A stretch of 64,000 nt of DNA from Ditylenchus dipsaci. Taxonomy: Eukaryota > Nematoda > Chromadorea > Rhabditida > Anguinidae. Numbering within the stretch: position 1 is the stretch's first letter; every line of letters begins with the position of its first letter. The notes under the pieces were generated by a model. That model saw nothing but the letters and a program-made list of their open reading frames with translations. It searched no databases and was not told the DNA's origin. The position numbers and the translations under genes were made by a program. Where the stretch lies: contig SADC01000405.1 in NCBI GenBank assembly GCA_004194705.1, positions 47,741 to 111,740 on the forward strand, in the 5' to 3' direction. Below, piece after piece: positions 56,033 through 64,000 of this stretch.

Positions 56033-57226
56033 CCGTATTTCCTCTAATTAGCGCGCATGCTCTAATAAGCGCGCATGCTCTAATAAGCGCGCACTCGCAG
56101 GGGGGGTTTGAAAAATAAGCGCGCATGCTCTAATAAGCGCACCAATAAGCGTTTACCCCCATTTTCGGCCAAAATTGCATTTTCACGAGAAAAATCGTTC
56201 ACAGTTTGTATTTTGAAAAGACTGTTCGGATTGTTATTTTGCTGTTACTGGTTTGATATACGTAATCTTTGATTGTTTAGGCTAATGGAGTTTATCGCAA
56301 ATTACGGGGGAGCTCAGACGATGAAGATGTCGTGACGCCGCGAAAGCACAAGTTTTACACTGTGGAGTTCAAGCTAAAGGTTCTCAAGCACGCAAAAGAA
56401 GTTTCAAATAAAGTGGCAGCCGAGAAGTTTGGAGTCCATCGAAAAAGAGTGCAGGATTGGGTAAAACAGGAGATGCTACTCCACAAAATCAAGTAAGCTT
56501 ATTTATTGGTGATTGTCTGTTTATTGTTCCTCTCAGGGAGTCATCGCCCGCAGGAAAATTCAAGAAGAAGCTACCAGGAGGAGGGCGTCCGCTCACATTC
56601 GAGGATCTCGATATTCAATTGGCAGCCTGGCTTAGAGAGCGCCGATCAAAAAAGCTTCGCGTCTCGAATTTGATTATGCAGCAACAAGCCGTCAAGATGT
56701 TCAACGCGGAGGAGGATGAAGAAGGTTTCAAGGTTTTTTCTTCTTGTGTTTTGAAAGTATATCAAAAAAGATTTAAGTGATCTGCGGGATCACGATCAGC
56801 CATGATGGAAGTGAAGACGACCACATTCACTGTTTCAAGGAAGATGGGTCGATTCCGGAAGGGCGATTTGAGCTGATGGTGTCACGATCTGCAATTCAAC
56901 AGGCGGCGGGTTTAGCTGAAGAAGTGAACAAAGAACAAGATGACGAAAACGGCTACCTGAGCGACGAATCTCTTCAATTCGAATATGATTTCAATTGTTA
57001 ACCAGGTGTATTATATTATTCGATTGTCTGTTTATTGTTTTGCTGTTATGGAGTTTAAGTAAAAAATTTTTGGTGAAAATTTTCCTGTTTGGTGAAAATT
57101 TTCTTCGGTCCGAGAGAGCGAAATATAAGCGCGCATGCTCTAATAAGCGCGCATGCTCTAATAAGCGCGCACCCTTGAGTAGGTTTGAAAAATAAGCGCG
57201 CATGCGCGCTAATTAGAGGAAATACG
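56033..57226 (+). mobile_element. Tigger/pogo-like element encoding a CENP-B-type DNA-binding protein
   Basis: Ends ccgtatttcctctaattagc and gctaattagaggaaatacg, flanked by TA (56031-56032 and 57227-57228). The right end has lost one G. The subterminal words aataagcgcgcatgctct are repeated five times on the left and four on the right. The element sits inside a copy of the GACGAATCGTCC family, visible left (55815-56032) and right (57229-57375). Confidence 0.85.
56280..57000 (+). pseudogene. CENP-B/Tigger-type transposase, N-terminal DNA-binding part
   Basis: Read from about 56280: a leader with KLRGSSDDEDVVTPRK, then a Brinker/CENP-B-like helix-turn-helix (FYTVEFKLKVLKHAKEVS, VAAEKFGVHRKRVQDWVKQE). 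After an intron near 56493-56536, a second helix-turn-helix starts KKLPGGGRPLTFEDLDIQLA and has LAAWLRERRSKKLRVSN. The last part (56780-57000, shifted frame) has DDHIHCFKEDGSIPEGRFEL and an acidic end to TAA. The DDE catalytic domain of pogo transposases is absent, so this is a domesticable DNA-binding remnant or an internally deleted element. The frame change at about 56778 is a further break. Confidence 0.65.
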
Positions 57227-57228
57227 TA

Positions 57229-57375
57229 GGTGACGAATTGTCCCATTTTAATAGGAGGTGACGAATTGTCCGGTTTTATTGGTAGGTGACGAATCGTCCC
57301 ATTTTAGTAGGAGGTGACGAATCGTCCCGAGTGACGAATCGGCCGAGGTGACAAATTGTCCGTGTCCGCCTTCAC
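57229..57375. repeat. Right part of the GACGAATCGTCC family, copy 2
   Basis: Five units of ggtgacgaatcgtccc / ggtgacgaattgtccg, then gagtgacgaatcggccgagg and acaaattgtccgtg. The left part of the same copy is at 55815-56032. Confidence 0.75.
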
Positions 57376-57444
57376 AATACGAATGTGAATGTAAAACGAA
57401 AATTAAATATAACTGTTTTATACGGATTTTTTTGGCAGGGGTAT

Positions 57445-58730
57445 TCGCGGGCAGGAGAAGAGTGAGCCAAATCACTTTGCGGCAATTCAATTTGCGCCAA
57501 AATCACTTTGCACCAAATCACTTTGAAACAATTCAATTTGCGCCAAAATCACTTTGCGACAATTCAATGTGCGCCACAATCAAGTTGCGCCAAGTCACTT
57601 TGCGCCACTCTTTTCAACCGGTTTTGGTCCCAAATGACGGTCATTATTGTTGCCCACTAATTGAGATGTTTGTGTACTGTTATGCATTCACTGGGTATAA
57701 ATTTGATGGATTTGTCTTTTTTCGGAGTAGCTATTTTTCGGAGTATGAATATCTCGGAAATATATATTTTCTGTAGTGAAAATTAGCAAGATTAACCAAG
57801 CGTACAGCGACAATAACCACATGAATAACACCCTTTATTTATTCAAATTCCAAAGACAAATAACAAGTTGCGGTGGTCAAATAATGACCATTTTTGAAGT
57901 CCTTCTTGGTCAATTTTCTGCCTCGAAATGTCATGAAAATGAGAAGATTTCTTACCACTCTCTGATGCGAATATTGGACAATCTTCAGTGTTATGAAGAT
58001 CTGGATAGCAACAGCGATCCACTAGAGTGTTAGCGCAAAATGCCATGTGATTTTCGGGGTAAATAACAATCCTTTTTTTAAGATTTCCATCTGATATACC
58101 TGAGAAAGGCTGCCGAATCGCTAGGAGGCCGAGTGTCTGAGTCATCAGAAGCAATATCACATGTTTATGCTGAAGGAGAGCAGAAAGAATATTTCGAGCC
58201 ATGAATGCCATACTAGAATTAAAGAAATGTGTCGTTGGACTACATCATGAGTTTCCTGAGAATGCTGTGCTTGTTGGGGCCAACTATCGCAATGGAACAG
58301 GTCTGCCCCGAATCAAATTTTCGGTCTCGATCGCTGCCCACCTTGAAAAATACCACGGTCACTGAAATGTGGTGTTTAGATATCTTTGTTGTTCTTATTT
58401 GCCTTTGGAATTTGAATAAATAAAGGGTGTTATTCATGTGTTTATTGTCGCTGTACGCTTGGTTAATCTTGCTAATTTTCACTACAGAAAATATATATTC
58501 CGAGATATTCACACTCCGATAATAGCTACTCCGAAAAAGACAAATCCATCAAATTTATACCCAGTGAATGCATAACAGTACACAAACATCTCAATTAGTG
58601 GGCAATAATAATTACCGTCATTTGGACCAAAACCGGTTGAAAAGAGTGGCGCAAAGTGATTTGGCGCAACTTGATTGTGGCGCAAATTGAATTGTCTTCT
58701 CCTGCCCGTATTCGCTACTAGGGTCGATTT
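57445..58730. mobile_element. Element with 340-410-base inverted arms and CACTTTGCGCC arrays
   Basis: The left arm (57445-57855) and right arm (58395-58730) are complementary: accaagcgtacagcgacaat against attgtcgctgtacgcttggt, and cattcactgggtataaattt against aaatttatacccagtgaatg. The outer parts carry tcactttgcgccaattcaat-like tandem words, more numerous on the left (about nine) than on the right (about four). The ends ggcaggggtattcgcgggca and tgcccgtattcgctac are related. A coding-like centre lies between. Confidence 0.75.
57860..58380 (+). pseudogene. Transposase-like coding remnant between the arms
   Basis: Plus-strand pieces: YLRKAAESLGGRVSESSEAI (58105-58190) and HHEFPENAVLVGANYRNGTG with IKFSVSIAAHLEKYHGH and TGA (58244-58370). 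Both look like protein but are in frames interrupted by stops. No catalytic motif seen, so the superfamily is unknown. Confidence 0.35.
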
Positions 58731-58769
58731 TTTATATAATATTTGTGTTCGATGCCTAATGCTAACCAT

Positions 58770-60110
58770 TCTCTTGTTTTCTGTCTATCAACAAGGAACA
58801 AGGTACTGCTGAAACTCGCTTAAAATAAATTAAACCGAAACCCGTGTCCAAACCGGTCAAGCCAAACGGAAAGGAGAAAAACAAGCTAGCGTGAACACCT
58901 TTGTAATGATCATACTAAAACCGCAAAAAATTAATAACTTTTCTAACTGAAAGCAACATAAATGAAACAAATCAAAAACATAGTAAGAAAGAGACAAATT
59001 CTACTAGCCAGCAACCAAAGCAAGCAGCTTCTTAGCACTCCCAGAAAGAACACTCTTTCACACTTTAAAGCCCCAAATCAATAAAGCTGACTACTAGAAG
59101 GAGGAGGTGATAGAGCACTAAGTCTGCATATCTAATGGTCATTTGCTGAAGTCAGCAGGGATGCATCCATCTAACACTAAAAGGGCACGCAAGGGTCAGC
59201 TAGCCAGATCTCCTACCACTGCCACACACAATAAACACAAATAAAGACAAGGTCATAAGGTTGATAAAAAAGCAAGGACAAAGAATGCGGGATAGAGGGT
59301 GGTAGGGTGCTAGCTACCTCTCTAATGTGGTCAATAGTTAAAAGGAGGGAGGGTCACACTGAAATCAACTACCCCAACCAGATTTTCGAGAGGAATAATG
59401 GCTATTTGCCGACTGACTGGTTGAAGAATAAATGACGGATGACTGGCTCAGCTGACCACTGGGTCTGAGCAGGCAGCTCCTTGCTTTGGCTTAGTTGTTG
59501 TTCATTGGATTGCCTGTTAAGGACATGTTAATGCGCGAGACACACAGAATAACGCAAAGCAATCAATCCGAAAGCTATGGGTTTCCTCTGCCGTGTTGGC
59601 ATGGATGAACAAAAAAGAAAGTTGCTAGAAAATTGGGAGGTTGTTTAATAAAGGCGGATTCGGTTAATAACACCAAAGTTAGCAATAATAAATTATTATT
59701 GATGTATGGTGTGTTAGAACATGTGAGCCAAGAATACATTTGGTTACGATTTATGTGAAAAAAAAAAGAATAAAGCTGAAGAAAGGCAGGGTATATACAA
59801 ATAATAAGATAAGCAAAGGAGGATAGAAGTTGCTCAAAAATGCCGGATCCGACATACCCCACATTTTAATAGAAGAAATTAGTGTCTTGGTCCCTCTTGT
59901 GTTTTGGGACGTTTCACAAATATACCGGATCCAGCATGTTTGCTAGGACATAGGGATATAACCGTCATGATAAACACGGTTCCCAACATCACTCTTGGAT
60001 GGTGACTACTCAGAAACGAGCAACAATTGGAAACCCTTACAATATATAGTGTTATCTGTCAACAAACAGATCAGCCACACTCCCACCGGCACCGAAAGCA
60101 TACAATTTTA
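58770..60110. other. Low-repeat intergenic stretch downstream of the elongase
   Basis: About 1.3 kb notable for the absence of the foldback repeats that fill the rest of the window. No domain-bearing ORF. Purine-rich on the plus strand (58980-59360). The elongase polyadenylation signal (AATAAA on the minus strand, 60107-60112) lies at its right edge. A gene with a long UTR or an unrecognised non-coding RNA is possible. Confidence 0.4.
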
Positions 60111-60156
60111 TTACGCTTATTCTACGAGACACAATTTACATAAGATTAAAGACATA

Positions 60157-61428
60157 TTATTGCTCCGGAGATTTGTAGAGCACATTGCCAGAGCGACGAG
60201 GACGAATCGGCTTCATAGAAGATTTTCTGGACAATTCTTTTCTCCGTGCCACAAATGATCTGTAAAAGAAGTCACCGAATAGCAGAAAGAACGAAAGATA
60301 GGCAGCAAAGTGCAATAGAAGAGCTCCTTTCTGTGTCTCGCAAGTTGTCCATGCAGCAGATACCAACTAGCACTCAATATCGTCAAGCAGCCCATCACGA
60401 ATTGCGCCAATTGGAGGAGAGTGATGAAGCCGGCCAATTCCCGCACTTTGAGATTGATGTCCTACGAAATTTAAAGACAACGAAATTGAGTAAGTTTTGC
60501 CGAAAATGGAAAAAATCACCTGAGCAACAAAATAGGAGTACATGAGCGAGTGCATCACCACATTCATCATCACGCCCAATCTTGCCATGGAACCTAAATT
60601 TCGATATAGTCATCTCTAACGTCTACAACTCAGCTTAGTAAAACTATGAACCGACACCCCGACAGACCGACACCTCCAGCAAACAGGCACACTGTGAAGC
60701 CTGATTTAGATGGTCGAAAAAGAATTTCAAGAAAGCTCACCCTAATCAACCGCAAAATTAAAATTAACAGGCACTTCAGGGGTGCCGATTTACCGAGAGT
60801 CGACTGTATAGTAAAAAAATCTATCAAACAGAAAATCATACCAGCACTGAGATACGTGAAGAACACTTCGATGACTACTACAGTGTGATGGAATAGATGC
60901 ATGAACTGAATGTCTCGCCCACGAAGGATTAAAAGCACTGTATCACCAAGGCCCCAAACCTTGCTCCACGTAAATATGTACCTATAGCAAGAACTCTGAT
61001 TCAAGAAAGTAGCCAGATACAAAAAAACTCACATTGCTTTTCCACTGTATGACCCAGTATAGAGACCATCCACTCGGCAAATTGTGTGAAACCACCCTGA
61101 AACAGCAGGTATAACTAGTGAACACAGAAACTGCTAGATCCGCGAATTAGTTATTACCTTTGGTAGCAGCAGAAATGAACTCTGGAAGCAAGGAGAGAGT
61201 GAAATAAAAGCTGAAGCAGGCATTCATGGCATTCCACATCAAGGTTGCATCCCGCACGAACTCTTTACTGAGACGGAGTTTCAACACATACTTTTGACCA
61301 TAGAGTACCATCATAACATAGCCTACTTGCAGCAACAGGAGAAGCGGACGATAGTTTCGAAAGATCTGATCGGCTGCCATTGCATCAAAAAAATCCCCCG
61401 TGGAATTTGACACACTCAGATGCTTCAT
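60157..61428 (-). CDS. ELO-family very-long-chain fatty acid elongase
   Basis: Five exons: 61158-61428 (ATG), 61033-61096, 60842-60981, 60520-60593 and 60157-60461 (TAA). Phases agree at every junction and introns are 51-248 bases. About 284 residues, the usual ELO length. Motifs in order: WNAMNACFSFYFTLSLLPEF (membrane spans), GLYTGSYSG, KVWGLGDTVLLILRGR (the K-x2-E/G-x-x-D-T motif, with Gly in place of Glu), the catalytic histidine box HLFHH, MNVVMHSLMYSYF (the N-x-x-x-H-x-x-M-Y motif), and FITLLQLAQFVMGC. The last span, FAAYLSFFLLFGDFFYRSF, is followed by a basic tail. The enzyme condenses malonyl-CoA with acyl-CoA in the ER membrane; the HLFHH and FITLLQ context resembles the ELOVL3/6 branch. 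The last exon shifts frame once between about 60310 and 60350, needing one added base. Confidence 0.9.
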
Positions 61429-61639
61429 TCGGGTATGCTAAAGAAAAGTTTCAATGAGATGGCGGCATACATAGTTTGGTGAAGTGGAATCTCCGGTGAA
61501 CCGCTAATCCTTCAAGTTAGATTGCCAGCCGAGTCCGAATGTTTCTTTGGCTGCGCAAAGCGCTCTGTTTTCGAACCTTTCGAGCTTCGAGCTATCCGCG
61601 TTCGAAAATTTGACTCACCCTGACTCAGGGTCCCTGAGA

Positions 61640-61800
61640 CTGACATAAATTTTGGCTGTAACTAATTTCACCCGTCAAATTACTGATTTACCCCGTCAAA
61701 TTATTTTTTACCCCGTCAAATTTGAATTTTGAGCAAAATACTCATTTACCCGTCAAATTACTGATTTACCCCGTCAAATTTGAATTTTTCGGTGTGATAC
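61640..61800. repeat. Minisatellite of ACCCCGTCAAATTACTGATTT
   Basis: Five copies of a unit with core tttaccccgtcaaatt, 20-40 bases apart, upstream of the elongase start. Next to it lies a caccctgactcagggtccct hairpin (about 61615). Confidence 0.75.
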
Positions 61801-61976
61801 TGCAGTAAATTTTGCGGGAATCCGAATTTTATAGTCAAAAATGACTTGGATCGCTCAGAATCCCACCCCGGAGTGGCCAGAAGCCCCTGAAAGTTGGCTT
61901 TTCTAATATGACTATAGCGCTGCTTTCTAACGTCTGAAACGCTCAATTTTTAGGTCACTTCCGGGCCACTTTAATT

Positions 61977-62880
61977 TTCAAAGTTGGTGTCCTCTGATAG
62001 GAAATCGGGCAGAGGCTCGCGATTGCGCTTATAAAAAATTGGGGTCGGTCTGGTGAAAAAAAAATTTTTAGTCAAAAAGTCGAAATTCTGAAAAATGGCT
62101 AAAAAAAAATTTTTCACTTCTAAAGCCCATTTGACCACTTTTTGATTGTGGTTTGGGAATATTTTTAACTAAGCTATAACTACAACTCATAAGCTTCAAA
62201 CAAGTATAAATTTGCCTTAGACAATGTTCATTAAAAAAAATTTTTTCTTTGTGACAAGAATCATACTCAGGATTTTTTGGAGATGGTCCAGTTTGAAAAC
62301 GCATTTTCGTTCCACTTTTCGCTCACTTTTATTTTCAAAGTTGGTGTCCTCGAATAGTAAATCGTATGTGAGCTACCGAATGCGCACAAAAAAAGTTGAG
62401 GTTGGTGTGGTGAAAAAAAAGTTTTCAGTCAAAAAATTTGAATTTTCCTCAAAATTTTTGTCATTTGAATTTATTTGAATTCCCGCATTTTCTCCAAATT
62501 TGTGCCGCTATTCAGTTTTTTTTGCATTCCTAGGCCCATTGACTATTTTTTTATATGAGTTTATGAATGTTTTTAACTAAGCTATAACTAAAACTCATAA
62601 GCTTCAAAATGAGTATAAACTCGCTTCAGACAATGTTCATTTAAATTTTTTTTTCTTTGTGACAAGATTCATACTCAGGATTTTCCGGGTATGATCGGGT
62701 TTAAAACCCATTATTGGTGCGCCTTTTGCATACTTTTATTTTCAAAGTTAATGTCTACGAATAGTGAATCGTGTGCGAGCTATCGAATGCGCACAAAAAA
62801 ATTCGAGGTTGGTGCAGCAAAAAAGTTTTTAGTCAAAATTTTGAAATTTATTGCAAAAATTGTCATTAAATTTTTTTAAA
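61977..62880. repeat. Tandem repeat, about 360-400 base unit, 2.5 copies
   Basis: ttcaaagttggtgtcctctg (61978), ttcaaagttggtgtcctcga (62334) and ttcaaagttaatgtctacga (62742) start successive units. Each contains aactaagctataactacaac / aactcataagcttcaaa and tttgtgacaagaatcatact. Confidence 0.85.
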
Positions 62881-62899
62881 TTCGCGCATATTCTTTAGG

Positions 62900-63960
62900 A
62901 GACAAATATTTGCCTCTATTTATTTAGCTTCATTTAGTGTTTGTGTGCAGTAGGTTTTTTGCTGCGCGGTGTTGGATCGCTGGCGTTAATTTTTAAGTCT
63001 TATTCAAATTTAAAATCCTGTAGTTGACCACCCACAGTCACTGATTCTGTGGTGTTGGTTCGCCCAGATCGGAAGCTGTGGTGGTCGAAAACCCTCTGAG
63101 GTGAAGTTGTCGCTCATTCAATTAATGTATGTTATTTTATTCGACTTCTTTCTAGGAATTATTGTCTTTTCGTTTAGGTTTGAAGTCTCATGTCTGATAT
63201 TCGATCTCGCTGTCCGTTTCCTTGAAAAGCCATGGTGGTCCACGTGCTATTGATTGTCTATGTATGTTGTTAGTGTGAACTTTTCAGTCATTATATTCTT
63301 TCCGTTCAGGTTCAAAGTCTCATGCCTGGAATTTATGCCTGGAACTCAGTGTCGTTTTTCACAGTCAGTAAGCCTTTCTCTGAGCACCTACAATCATCAG
63401 GTTTGAATGCTTGAAGATGCTGCAAGACGTGATGACTTCTCTATGGAGACTGATCAGGCTGTGTCGGAACGCCGGGATCAAGGCTGTGATAGTACAATGT
63501 ATGTTGCTTCGTTTGATTCTTAAATATATTCTCATCATATTGGTTAAGACTAAAGTCTTATGTTGGAAACTCGAGTGCGCGAGATTTCGAGGAAGCGTTG
63601 GTCTTGAGAAAGGTTCATTGTTTTATATCCTTATTAACTATTATTCAACTAGCCTATTTTCAGTCACGCAGTTCTGAAAAAACCATAAATGAAAAATTGT
63701 TTTAAGTTATCGTATTCACGCTGTCCATGGTGTCGGTCGCCTGGTATAGGATGCTGTGGGGCTTCAAGTGGTCATTCATTTGCTCAATTATGTAACCAAG
63801 TTGATGTTTGTTCAGATTGGAATTATGTTTTTGTTCAGGTTTGAAGTCTCAGGTTGGAAACCCAAGCTCGCAAACACTTTAATCGAATGTCGGCTCTCAG
63901 TAGAATGGCTGTTAAATTCCCTATATTCTCATATGATCAGTTCATTTTAGTCACGCAGTC
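62900..63960. repeat. Degenerate tandem repeat at the right edge
   Basis: Words aggtttgaagtctca (63176), aggttcaaagtctcatg (63308), gactaaagtctta (63547) and aggtttgaagtctcagg (63838) begin units of roughly 130-290 bases that also share cagtcacgcagt and ctgtggtgttggt. No continuous reading frame through the units. It may continue beyond the window. Confidence 0.6.
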
Positions 63961-64000
63961 ATCAAGATGAAGAACAGGCGATGGCGTTCGTACCAAAAAA

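Noticed and set aside
1..64000. Reassigned genetic code (TAG as Gln)
   Set aside because: Only two TAG codons in one transposon support it. The Harbinger and hAT genes end in TAG in expected places, and decay explains the MULE stops.

Overview
This window reads as nuclear DNA of an invertebrate animal. The genes are split by GT-AG introns, several of only 50-60 bases. The recognisable products are eukaryotic or metazoan: the Ragulator subunit LAMTOR4, the TRAPP subunit TRAPPC4 (synbindin), an ELO-type fatty acid elongase, a Ser/Thr kinase, and two small LIM-domain proteins. The intervening DNA is AT-rich and saturated with DNA transposons and foldback MITEs. I cannot name the species. No rRNA gene, intact tRNA, CRISPR array or bacterial-style operon was seen.

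Layout of host-type genes: (1) 3-1077 (+) C-terminal part of a tail-anchored protein. (2) 6038-6793 (-) and 8960-9365 (+), a head-to-head pair of paralogous single-LIM proteins. (3) 10543-17412 (-) a protein kinase in at least seven exons, whose 5.2 kb intron holds a MULE transposon and a GC-rich ORF block. (4) 25014-26508 (+) TRAPPC4. (5) 36581-36978 (+) LAMTOR4. (6) 37708-44551 (-) an unrecognised five-exon multi-pass membrane protein, convergent with LAMTOR4. (7) 52398-52604 (-) an orphan terminal exon. (8) 54096-54298 (+) a two-exon small gene of 49 codons. (9) 60157-61428 (-) the five-exon elongase.

Transposon layer: a PIF/Harbinger element (44815-48600) with TTA target-site duplication (TSD) and both ORFs, containing a nested hAT-type MITE (47355-48190) with a perfect 8-bp TSD; a FLYWCH-type MULE (12894-15535); a second, truncated MULE (22105-22800); a hAT transposase relic (31108-32045); a Tigger/pogo-like element encoding a CENP-B-type DNA-binding region (56033-57226). 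Many TA-flanked MITEs share starts resembling CCGTATTTCCTCTAAT or CAGTCAAACCTCTATATAA. There are also many long foldback elements, a SINE-like family with a tRNA-like tail, and tandem repeats at the right edge.

Most conserved genes carry isolated one-base losses, often at a CC or GG doublet, that break the frame inside otherwise well conserved domains. The simplest reading is a draft assembly with deletion-type errors; recent pseudogenisation and programmed frameshifting are the alternatives. All gene models are therefore exon-by-exon readings. The genes do not form one pathway, although LAMTOR4 (lysosomal Ragulator) and TRAPPC4 (ER-Golgi tethering) both serve membrane traffic and signalling.
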